DNA of 21,854 bases from Bacteroidales bacterium UBA3816. GTDB taxonomy: Bacteria > Bacteroidota > Bacteroidia > Bacteroidales > P3. The stretch covers positions 12,023 to 33,876 of the forward strand of contig DFDY01000064.1 of assembly GCA_002368955.1 (NCBI GenBank). The letters are read 5' to 3'. The notes below the pieces were generated by a model, which was not told the origin of the DNA, searched no databases, and was given only the letters and a program-made list of their open reading frames with translations. The position numbers and the translations under genes were made by a program. Of this stretch, positions 14,180 to 20,847 are shown one piece after another; position 1 is the first letter of the stretch; each line of letters starts with the position of its first letter.

Positions 14180-14830
14180 TTACTGTTTGAGGTCGGCCTC
14201 AAGCGCGGCCACCATGTTCTCGGCTCCGGCAAATATCTCGCTGATGCGGGTGCCAACCATGTAGGCGGGGGTGGTGTAGACTCGGTGCTGGCGGTCGGCG
14301 CAGTACTCTGTGGGTTGGCAGCAGTGATGTTTGGCCCCCAGCTGTTCGGCGGCCTGAGAGGCGGCACAGGGCTGTCCAAGGGTGAGGGTTACGCCAAAGG
14401 GTCCCAGCACTTTGGCCAGCACCATGGGGGCGATGCACATGGCCATGATGGGTTTGTGGGCATGGTAGGTGTCGAGGATGGCGCGCTCCACGTCGGGGCG
14501 GACGGTCATGGCGGCACCGTCGAAGGCGAAGGTGGAGAGGTTGCGGGCGGCGCCCATGCCGCCGGGCAGGGCTAGGACGTCGTAGTCGGCCTGACTGAAC
14601 TGCTCCAGGGGGAGGATGTTGCCGCGGGCGATGCGGGCGGCTTCCTCAAAGATGTCGCGTTGGCCTGTCTCGCTGCCGTCGACATGGCTCACCACTCGAA
14701 AGGTGCCTTTGGGGGCAAAGCACTGGTAGTGCCAGCCTCGGCGGTCGAGTGCCAGCATGAGGGAAAGGGTTTCCTGCAATTCGCTGCCGTCGCGGTTGCC
14801 GCAGCCTGAGAGAATTAATGCTACTTTCAT
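14180..14830 (-). CDS. elbB: ElbB/ES1-type DJ-1/PfpI-superfamily protein (glyoxalase-like)
   Basis: Cytoplasmic protein of 216 residues, practically the length of E. coli ElbB, in the ES1 branch of the DJ-1/PfpI superfamily. ALILSGCGNRDGSELQE (4-20) matches the ElbB N-terminus, then EAARIARGNILPL (63-75), ALPGGMGAARNLSTFA (87-102), the nucleophile elbow AMCIAPMV with Cys132, and VYTTPAYMVGTRISEI near the end. E. coli ElbB has been linked to isoprenoid synthesis and to weak glyoxalase activity; the physiological role is not settled. Its start codon overlaps the stop of the upstream 583-aa gene by 4 bp (ATGA), so translation is likely coupled. Confidence 0.92.
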   Translation of the reverse strand: MKVALILSGCGNRDGSELQETLSLMLALDRRGWHYQCFAPKGTFRVVSHVDGSETGQRDIFEEAARIARGNILPLEQFSQADYDVLALPGGMGAARNLSTFAFDGAAMTVRPDVERAILDTYHAHKPIMAMCIAPMVLAKVLGPFGVTLTLGQPCAASQAAEQLGAKHHCCQPTEYCADRQHRVYTTPAYMVGTRISEIFAGAENMVAALEADLKQ

Positions 14831-16578
14831 AATCCAAGTGTTAGTTCTATTTGCTGTATGTCTTTGATGCTTTTGAGTTTCTGGTCGGTGGTTTCGGGGT
14901 CGTTTTGGAGTTTGTCCCAGACGGCTTCCTGCACGGTGAGGAAGGCGTCGAGTTGCTGAAGGTAGAGAATGAGTTCGGAGATGTGGTTGACGGTGCGGAT
15001 GGTGAGATACTCGTTTTGGAGAGTGTTGTAGGCTTTGCGAAGGTTGCGGTAGGGCTGTATTTTGGAGGAGATTTTGTCGTCGAGGGCTTTGCTTTGGTCG
15101 GCCAGTTGGATGGCATTGATGCAGGAGAGCTGCATGTCGCGGCAGTCGGTGAGGTGTACGATGAATTCGCTTCCGCCAGCGGCATCGATGAAGGTGGGGG
15201 TGAGGACGAATTGCTTGCGGATGGCTTGGTAGGCGTTGTAGGCAATCAGGTGCGACATCCAGCCGTGGCTGATGGTGTCTTTGAGGTTGTCTATTTGCTG
15301 CCGGAGGTTGATGATGGTGTCGTACTGGCGCTGGAGCCGTTCAAACCTTTCCATCTCCAAGCCGAAACGGGCGGCATCGTCGAGGCTCTTGTACTTGGGG
15401 GCCATGGAGTTGATGCTGCTGGTTTGTTTATAGGCTTTGGCTATGTCGTTGTAGCGCATGCCACAGCGTTTGACTATGAGGTCGCCATGTTCTTGTATTT
15501 GGGCAAGGCGGGTGTAGTCTTGGAGGTAGCAGTCCTGCACTTTGGTGAATTCCTGGAGGTCTTGGATGAAGGCTTCGGCATCGGCAATGGTGTTGAAGGA
15601 GGGTACCATGTTGATGGAGGCGGCCACTTCTTGATAGGTTTTGGCCACTTCGTGGGAGCGGGGGTAGTAGAGGTTGTGGATGCGTTTGCTGGTGGCGTTG
15701 ATTTTTTCGCGCAGGTCCACCACAGCCAGGTAGCTGTTTTGGACTTCCATGATGGTTTCGAGGGAGTTGATGTAGTCGTAGTATTCCTTAATGGAGGAGA
15801 AGTTGATGATGGGCGTGGGCTGGCGGAAGGTGCGCTGATAGGAACGGAGGACGTCGGTGTGACCGTTTTCACAACGCATTTTAAGGGTGTTGACGAAGTT
15901 GTTGATGCGAGCGGTGTAGTTGCTGTTGCTGAGGAGATTGTCTATAAGGTGCTTTTGGAAATGGGAGAACTGGCCAAGGCTGGCTAAGTAGTTGCTGTCG
16001 CTGTGTTTCATCGAGAAGTCGTAGCGGTTGTAGACGGAGAGGTAGGCGTAGTAGATGTAGCTGAGCTCTTTTTTGCGTTCTTTGTTGCTGACACCGATGC
16101 CTTCGCAGCTGTTGACGATGGTGCGGTGCTGGCGGTCGATGGTGTCTTTGCAGAGGCCTATGGCACTTTGCTGCAGGTAGTCCTGCCGCCGGTGCTCCTG
16201 GTCTATAAAGCGATGGGCGCGGTCGAGGACGTATTGAGAGAGGGTGTTGATGCGCTGGGTGTAGGAAGAGTAGTCTTCGATGTAGTGGGTGGCATCAATC
16301 CAGACGGTGTCGTTGGTGTGGCGGTAGTCGTAGAGCATGACGTTGGCCATGGCCATGAGTTTGGCGTTGAGGGTGACGCAGGTATCGGTCATGGCACTGC
16401 CGGTGCCGCCGAGGCTGTCCAGATAGCGCGAGAGGTGGACGGTGTCGTCGAGGAAGATGGGCCGTATGCCGAAGTTTGGGGCCAGATCCTTGACCGAGAT
16501 GGGAATGGGACTTTGGCCGTAAGCGTTGGCCGCCAGCAGGCAGGCGGTGAGTAGGAGCAGTTGTTTGAGGGTCTTCAT
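14827..16578 (-). CDS. Secreted helical protein of unknown function
   Basis: Exported protein of 583 residues. The signal peptide MKTLKQLLLLTACLLAANAYG ends before QSPIPIS. The mature protein is almost wholly helical, with many aromatic and charged residues (YDYINSLETIMEVQNSYLAV, then FNTIADAEAFIQDLQEFTKVQ). There is a loose internal repeat: sections of about 90 residues each contain a segment of the form INF/INS-(8-15)-DYINSLE/FIQDLQE/FGLEMERFE followed by Q-x-x-Y. I do not recognise the family. The ATG at 16576-16578 was chosen because it starts the signal peptide; the frame is open further upstream without features. It lies 90 nt after the PurF-like gene and overlaps elbB by 4 bp. A periplasmic scaffold is a guess. 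Confidence 0.75.
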   Translation of the reverse strand: MKTLKQLLLLTACLLAANAYGQSPIPISVKDLAPNFGIRPIFLDDTVHLSRYLDSLGGTGSAMTDTCVTLNAKLMAMANVMLYDYRHTNDTVWIDATHYIEDYSSYTQRINTLSQYVLDRAHRFIDQEHRRQDYLQQSAIGLCKDTIDRQHRTIVNSCEGIGVSNKERKKELSYIYYAYLSVYNRYDFSMKHSDSNYLASLGQFSHFQKHLIDNLLSNSNYTARINNFVNTLKMRCENGHTDVLRSYQRTFRQPTPIINFSSIKEYYDYINSLETIMEVQNSYLAVVDLREKINATSKRIHNLYYPRSHEVAKTYQEVAASINMVPSFNTIADAEAFIQDLQEFTKVQDCYLQDYTRLAQIQEHGDLIVKRCGMRYNDIAKAYKQTSSINSMAPKYKSLDDAARFGLEMERFERLQRQYDTIINLRQQIDNLKDTISHGWMSHLIAYNAYQAIRKQFVLTPTFIDAAGGSEFIVHLTDCRDMQLSCINAIQLADQSKALDDKISSKIQPYRNLRKAYNTLQNEYLTIRTVNHISELILYLQQLDAFLTVQEAVWDKLQNDPETTDQKLKSIKDIQQIELTLGL

Positions 16579-16668
16579 GTGTTTATGATAATGCTGTATT
16601 CTTTTGGGCGATGAGTGATTCGACGAATGCATTGTCTAATGATTATCTCTTTCACTATTCACTGAATG

Positions 16669-18078
16669 TTATTCGCCATAGGAACTGCCATCGAAACAGT
16701 GGGTGCACAGTTGGCATTTGGGCAGGCCGATAGAGTCGCAAATGGTTTGTAGGGTGTTGAATTTGAGGGTGTCAACACCTATGGTGCGGCGGATGGTTTC
16801 AACCATCTGGGCATACTGTGGAGTGGTGTCGTCCTGATAGGCTTCGAGGTTGCGTATCTGGCCGCCTTCCAGTTCTTCGATGACGCGGAGGGTGATGAGT
16901 TCTTTGTCGGTCTTGGAGGCTGAGAAGTTGAGCCACTGGCAGCCGTGGACGAGCGGGGGGCAGCTGATGCGCACGTGTATGTGCTTGACCCCGTTGTTGC
17001 GAAGCATATGGACTTGGTCGCGCAGTTGGGTGCCGCGGACGATGCTGTCATCGCAGAAGACCACCTCTTTGTTTTGGAGGACTTTGCGAGAGGGTATCAG
17101 TTTCATCCTGGCCACAAGGCTGCGGGCTTCTTGGTTGGTGGGCATGAAGCTGCGTGCCCAGGTGGGGGTATATTTGAGGATGCCGCGCTTGTAGGGGATG
17201 CCACTGCCGGCAGCATAGCCGAGGGCCATGCCCACACCGGAGTCGGGAATGCCGGAGACGTAGTCGGCCTTGATGTCATCGCGACGGCCCATGGCTTCGC
17301 CCAGTCGGAAACGGACTTCTTCGACGTTGATGTCTTCGTATTCCACGCAGGGATAGCCGTAGTATATCCAGAGGAAGGAGCAGATTTGCATCTTCTGGTC
17401 GCGTGGGGCCACCAGCTGGCGGATGCCCTCTTGGTTAATGAGGACGGCCTCGCCGGGCTTGAGGAAGTATTCGGTTTGGAACCCCAGGTTGACATAGCTG
17501 TGGCTTTCGCTGGCGACGGCGTAGTCTTGGTCGCGGCGGCCGATGGCCAGGGGGGTGCGTCCGTAGCGGTCGCGGGCGGCGATGATGCCTCTGTCGGTCA
17601 TGATGAGGAAGGTGACGCTGCCGCGCACGCTCTCAAACACATTGGCAATGCCATCGGCAAAGTCCTTGCCTTGCGTGACCAAGAGGGCCACCAGTTCGGT
17701 GGGGTTGGTGCTGCCCATGCTGAGCTCGGTGAACTGCTGGTGCTTGTCCATGCATTTCTTTTCAAGCTGTGCGATGTTGTTGATTCGGGAGACGGTGCAG
17801 ACGGCAAAACGGCCCAAGTGGGAGTTGCAGACGATGGGCTGGGGGTCGGAGTCGCTAATGACGCCGATGCCGCGGTCGCCTAACATCTCGTTGATGTCAT
17901 CGGCAAATTTAGTCTTGAACTGTGTGTTCTCGATGTTGTGGATGTTGCGATGGATAACGCCGTTGTCCATGGTGCTTAGGCCCGCGCGACGGGTGCCGAG
18001 GTGTGAGTGATAATCGGTGCCGTAGAAAAGGTCGGTGGCGCAGGGTTTGCAGGTGATGACTCCAAAAAGGCCGCTCAT
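16669..18078 (-). CDS. Amidophosphoribosyltransferase (PurF)-like protein lacking the Cys nucleophile
   Basis: A 469-residue protein with the two-domain layout of PurF: an N-terminal class II glutamine amidotransferase fold (1-230) and a C-terminal type I phosphoribosyltransferase domain. The PRPP loop VVFCDDSIVRGTQLR (339-353) is intact. PurF normally starts with catalytic Cys at position 2 or exposed by processing; here the N-terminus is MSGLFGVI, with Ser2. The four Fe-S ligands known from B. subtilis PurF seem kept: Cys233 (QICSF), Cys380 (VHGCQW) and Cys455/Cys458 (CQLCTHC). Other blocks include DYHSHLGTRRAG (22-33), GSTNPTELVALL and YVSGIPDSGVGMALGYA. From memory, this clade in Bacteroidota and clostridia commonly has Gly or Ser here, so it is probably a distinct paralogue of the housekeeping PurF. 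Promoter at 18172-18202. Confidence 0.82.
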   Translation of the reverse strand: MSGLFGVITCKPCATDLFYGTDYHSHLGTRRAGLSTMDNGVIHRNIHNIENTQFKTKFADDINEMLGDRGIGVISDSDPQPIVCNSHLGRFAVCTVSRINNIAQLEKKCMDKHQQFTELSMGSTNPTELVALLVTQGKDFADGIANVFESVRGSVTFLIMTDRGIIAARDRYGRTPLAIGRRDQDYAVASESHSYVNLGFQTEYFLKPGEAVLINQEGIRQLVAPRDQKMQICSFLWIYYGYPCVEYEDINVEEVRFRLGEAMGRRDDIKADYVSGIPDSGVGMALGYAAGSGIPYKRGILKYTPTWARSFMPTNQEARSLVARMKLIPSRKVLQNKEVVFCDDSIVRGTQLRDQVHMLRNNGVKHIHVRISCPPLVHGCQWLNFSASKTDKELITLRVIEELEGGQIRNLEAYQDDTTPQYAQMVETIRRTIGVDTLKFNTLQTICDSIGLPKCQLCTHCFDGSSYGE

Positions 18079-18121
18079 GATTAGTTGTTATTTTGTTGTT
18101 CTATAATAATTATTTATATAA

Positions 18122-18151
18122 TGCTGTGACATAGTGAATTGTGCCACAGCA
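18122..18151 (-). promoter_or_regulatory. Hairpin in the PurF-like leader / after mtaB
   Basis: TGCTGTG (18122-18128) pairs with CACAGCA (18145-18151). It lies within the predicted 5' leader of the PurF-like gene and also downstream of mtaB, where the minus strand continues AT-rich (TTATATAAATAATTATT). It could be a weak mtaB terminator, an operator or a leader structure; the sequence does not decide. Confidence 0.4.
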
Positions 18152-18171
18152 GGTATTTCTGCCAGAAAAAG

Positions 18172-18202
18172 CAAAAATACGAATTATTTTTCAATCCTCA
18201 AA
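18172..18202 (-). promoter_or_regulatory. Bacteroidota-type promoter for the PurF-like gene
   Basis: On the minus strand -7 box TATTTTTG (18172-18179) and -33 box TTTG (18199-18202) are 19 bases apart, a full match. It overlaps the last codons of mtaB. The predicted start near 18165 gives a leader of about 87 nt containing the hairpin at 18122-18151. Confidence 0.68.
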
Positions 18203-19489
18203 AGAGATGTTTTCAACAATTGTTGAATTCGTGATGGGGTAGGGGGTAACGGTGCCGCAAAGTGTCTCGTCGTAAGGACGTTGCAGGCGTATGTAGTTGT
18301 CGGTCCAGCCCTGCATGGTTTCCTGGCCGGGGGCGCCGTGGCGGGTGTGTTCCCACAGGACGGTGCGGGTCTTGCCCATCTGGCTTTCAACAAAGGCCTG
18401 CCGTTTGCGGTCAGAGAGTTGGTGGAGCTCTTGGCTGCGGGCTTTCCGTATGGGGATTTCGATGCGTTCCGGCATCTTGAGGGCATGGGTGCCCGGACGG
18501 TCGGAATAGGGGAAGACGTGCAGGTAGGAGATGGGCAGGCTTTCGAGGTATTGCTTGCTTTGGACAAAAGTCTCATCGTCCTCGCCGTTGAATCCGGTGA
18601 TGACATCGGCGGCAATGCAGGCATCGGGCATCACGCCCCGAATGTGTTGCAGGCGTTCGGCATAGAGGGCGGTGTCGTAGTGGCGGTGCATCATTTTGAG
18701 CACTTTGTCCGAACCGGCCTGAAGGGGAATGTGAAAGTGGGGGAGGAAGGCGCGGGAGTGGGCTACAAAATCGATGATTTCGTCGGTGATGAGGTTGGGC
18801 TCGATGCTGGAGATGCGGTAGCGCAGGATGCCCTCCACTTGGTCGAGGGCTTTGAGCAGGTCAAGGAAATGCTCTCCCTGATGGAGGCCAAAGGTGCCTG
18901 TGTTGACGCCGGTGAGCACCACTTCGCGGGTGCCGGTGGTGGCAATCTCGCGGGCCACGGCTACGGTCTCGGCGATGGTGGCGCTGCGGCTGCGGCCGCG
19001 GGCAAAGGGGATGGCGCAGTAGGAACAGAAATAGTCGCAGCCGTCCTGGATCTTGAAGAAGGTGCGGGTGCGGTCGCCGCCGGAGTAGCTGAGTTGGAAA
19101 CTGCGGGGTTCGTCGGTGTTGATATAGAGGGGCTTTGTTTGCCTTTGTTGCTCACGTATGTCGGTGACAATTTCCAGCAACCGGTGTTTCTGCTCGTTGC
19201 CAAGAATGATGCTCACCCCGGGAATGGCGGCAATCTGCCCCGCGTCGTTTTGGGCAAAACAGCCAATGACGGCCACTATGGCCTGTGGGTTTTGCGAGAC
19301 GGCCTGCCGGATGGCGTTTCGGCATTTTTTCTCGGCCACGGAGGTCACCGTGCAGGTGTTTATCACGTAAATGTCGGCCTTCTCATGGAAGTCCACTATG
19401 CCAAATCCGGCAGCGACAAATTGCTTCTGCAAGTTGCTGGTTTCGGCAAAGTTCAGTTTGCATCCGAGGGTATGGGTTGCGATGGTCAT
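18191..19489 (-). CDS. mtaB: tRNA t6A37 C2-methylthiotransferase (MtaB)
   Basis: Radical SAM methylthiotransferase that adds a methylthio group to t6A at position 37 of ANN-decoding tRNAs, using two Fe-S clusters. It is 432 residues, typical for MtaB. The UPF0004 domain has THTLGCKLNFAET with Cys10, NTCTV with Cys46 and GCFAQ with Cys77. The radical SAM triad is CDYFCSYC (Cys151, 155, 158). Then come EVVLTGVNTGTFG, HFHIPLQAGSDKVLKMMHR and ADVITGFNGEDDETF, and a C-terminal TRAM-like end. The LGCKLN form and the NTC spacing separate it from MiaB and RimO. The start ATG at 19487-19489 fits the family N-terminus. No clear promoter is visible upstream on the minus strand. Confidence 0.93.
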   Translation of the reverse strand: MTIATHTLGCKLNFAETSNLQKQFVAAGFGIVDFHEKADIYVINTCTVTSVAEKKCRNAIRQAVSQNPQAIVAVIGCFAQNDAGQIAAIPGVSIILGNEQKHRLLEIVTDIREQQRQTKPLYINTDEPRSFQLSYSGGDRTRTFFKIQDGCDYFCSYCAIPFARGRSRSATIAETVAVAREIATTGTREVVLTGVNTGTFGLHQGEHFLDLLKALDQVEGILRYRISSIEPNLITDEIIDFVAHSRAFLPHFHIPLQAGSDKVLKMMHRHYDTALYAERLQHIRGVMPDACIAADVITGFNGEDDETFVQSKQYLESLPISYLHVFPYSDRPGTHALKMPERIEIPIRKARSQELHQLSDRKRQAFVESQMGKTRTVLWEHTRHGAPGQETMQGWTDNYIRLQRPYDETLCGTVTPYPITNSTIVENISFED

Positions 19490-19523
19490 GCTAGTTAATA
19501 AAAGTTAAACCTTTGTGGAGGGT

Positions 19524-19554
19524 GTTGTTAATTCAAAAAAAGTTAGTACTTTTG
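19524..19554 (+). promoter_or_regulatory. Promoter of a candidate small RNA
   Basis: -7 box TACTTTTG (19547-19554) with GTTG (19524-19527) 19 bases upstream, separated by an A-rich spacer. It points right, away from mtaB, into a stretch without a coding gene. Predicted transcription start near 19561. Confidence 0.6.
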
Positions 19555-19560
19555 CAACCG

Positions 19561-19688
19561 CATTTGAGAGGGAAATATAGTTCATACGAACTAGTAATCA
19601 AGTGCTTAGGTTTTTGTTTTTACCTAAAAAGGATTTTGTAATAGTGTTTAATGGGAAAATGGGACATCGAAAGATGCCCCATTTTTTT
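19561..19688 (+). ncRNA. Candidate small RNA, about 128 nt
   Basis: The segment has a promoter (19524-19554) at one end and a strong terminator (19659-19688) at the other, with no credible open frame between. Two further hairpins are visible: TAGTTC/GAACTA with an ATAC loop (19578-19593) and TTAGGT/ACCTAA around a T-rich loop (19606-19627). Length and layout fit a trans-acting or housekeeping small RNA. I see no SRP RNA, tmRNA or RNase P signature. A 6S-like function cannot be excluded, but the long bulged stem is absent. The plus-strand frame that opens at 19651 runs antisense to the MORN gene and is a shadow. Confidence 0.55.
19659..19688 (+). terminator. GAAA-loop intrinsic terminator (plus; possibly bidirectional)
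   Basis: Ten positions, 19659-19668 against 19673-19682, pair with one A/C mismatch and close on a GAAA tetraloop; seven T residues follow (19682-19688). The T-run is on the plus side, so its main job is to end a rightward transcript, although no plus-strand gene precedes it. In the minus direction TTTTCCCATT follows, so it could also stop the MORN gene at 19699. Confidence 0.85.
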
Positions 19689-19698
19689 GTTCCCTAAG

Positions 19699-20742
19699 TT
19701 ATTTCTCAAAATCGAAAACACCACCGGCCTCCTGGGTCTGTTTTTGCAGTTGCAGGCTCTTGAGCATCTTCATGCAGTCCTGGTCGGGGAAGACATCGAA
19801 GTCGGGCTTGGGGTCGAGGCTGAGTATTTCGCGGCCTTCGCGGTCGAGGGTGGTGCCAACGATGAGGTTGGTGGCCACCATGATGCGGGCTTCGCGGTTG
19901 GCAAGGGTGAAGTGGCTGTTGCCCACATGGCCATAGAGAACCTCGGCGGGCTCTTCGTCAATGAGTTTGGTTCCGTCGCTGAGGTAGACAATGGCTTTTT
20001 TCTTGCCTTGGGGTGCCATATAGTAGATGTCGTAGATGCTCACAAAACGCTCCTCGGGCAGCAGCAGGCGCACCTGGCGGTCCTTTGAGTAGCCCATCTC
20101 CCAGCGTTCTTTCACTACCAGCTGGCCGTTTTCGTAGTGTTTCCACATGCCGTTGCGCTCGCCTTTGGTGTAGTGGCCTTCCTGCACCAACTGGTTGTTG
20201 TCGTCATATTCCACCAGTCGGCCCTCGATGCCGCCGTGCACATAGGTGGCGGTGATAAATCCCTGTTTGCCGATGCGTTTCCACCAGCGGCCGTGGCGGT
20301 GGTTGTCGTTCCAGTTGCACACCTCGGCGGTGTCGCCGTTGGGGGTGAAGATCACCTGCATTCCGTGGCGCACGCCCATCTTGTAGTGGGTGTACTTGAT
20401 GAGGTTGCCCTTCTCTGAGAAAAACTCCCAGCGGCCGTCGCGGTTCTTCTGGTTGAAGTTGCCTTTGGCCAACAGGTGGCCGTCCTTGTCGTAGACCTCA
20501 TGTTTGCAAATCTTGCCCGGAACGGTATATTCGTTTTTTATTCGGATGGTGCCGTTGGGATAATAATATGTGAAAGTGCCGGTCTCCTGGTCGTCGACGA
20601 AGGTGCCCTCATAGATTTTGGCTCCCTGCTTGTCGGTTTTCACCCAGCGGCCTTGCTTGCGGCCCTGTTTGTCCATCTGGTTCTGCGCCTGGCAGGCCAT
20701 TCCCACCAACATCAGCGCCAATACTAATAATCTGTATTTCAT
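19699..20742 (-). CDS. Exported MORN-repeat / YwqK-like protein
   Basis: Secreted protein of 347 residues. The signal peptide MKYRLLVLALMLVGMACQA is cleaved before QNQMD; the Cys at position 18 could also make it a lipoprotein, but the lipobox (VGMAC) is imperfect. Residues 30-240 carry repeated MORN-like units of about 20-24 residues built on G-x-W/F and YYPNG-type cores (YEGTFVDDQETGTFTYYYPN, then KGNFNQKNRDGRWEFFSEKG and EGHYTKGERNGMWKHYENGQ), as in YwqK-type proteins. The last 100 residues form another domain (ILSLDPKPDFDVFPDQDCMK). The start at 20740-20742 begins the signal peptide; the upstream extension is AT-rich leader. The function of such proteins in Bacteroidota is unknown. Confidence 0.82.
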   Translation of the reverse strand: MKYRLLVLALMLVGMACQAQNQMDKQGRKQGRWVKTDKQGAKIYEGTFVDDQETGTFTYYYPNGTIRIKNEYTVPGKICKHEVYDKDGHLLAKGNFNQKNRDGRWEFFSEKGNLIKYTHYKMGVRHGMQVIFTPNGDTAEVCNWNDNHRHGRWWKRIGKQGFITATYVHGGIEGRLVEYDDNNQLVQEGHYTKGERNGMWKHYENGQLVVKERWEMGYSKDRQVRLLLPEERFVSIYDIYYMAPQGKKKAIVYLSDGTKLIDEEPAEVLYGHVGNSHFTLANREARIMVATNLIVGTTLDREGREILSLDPKPDFDVFPDQDCMKMLKSLQLQKQTQEAGGVFDFEK

Positions 20743-20797
20743 ATTATGTCTATTTTTATTCCTGTATCTAAAATGTTTCGTTGGATGAAATAATTTG

Positions 20798-20805
20798 CAA
20801 AAATA
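20798..20805 (-). promoter_or_regulatory. -7 element for the MORN-protein gene
   Basis: TATTTTTG on the minus strand fits TAnnTTTG, with a predicted start near 20791 and a leader of about 50 nt. No good -33 TTTG is found at the right distance. I see no clear promoter for the divergent TonB-receptor gene in the 105-nt spacer. Confidence 0.4.
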
Positions 20806-20847
20806 CAATTTTTTTTCAATTCCATCGTTTTATTGCAAATAAAATTA

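Noticed and set aside
13942..14379. 145-codon minus-strand frame overlapping elbB
   Set aside because: Half of it is an out-of-frame reading of elbB and the rest crosses the inverted repeat; noted only as part of the gene-poor stretch.
14851..15987. 378-codon open frame on the plus strand
   Set aside because: Antisense shadow of the 583-aa secreted protein, which has a signal peptide and operon context; the plus frame has neither.
16945..17883. 312-codon open frame on the plus strand
   Set aside because: Antisense shadow of the PurF-like gene.
18281..19498. 405-codon open frame on the plus strand
   Set aside because: Antisense to mtaB, whose Fe-S and radical SAM motifs are unmistakable.
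19651..20088. Plus-strand frame starting inside the small-RNA terminator
   Set aside because: It runs antisense to the MORN-protein gene and begins in the terminator stem, so it is not a credible gene.
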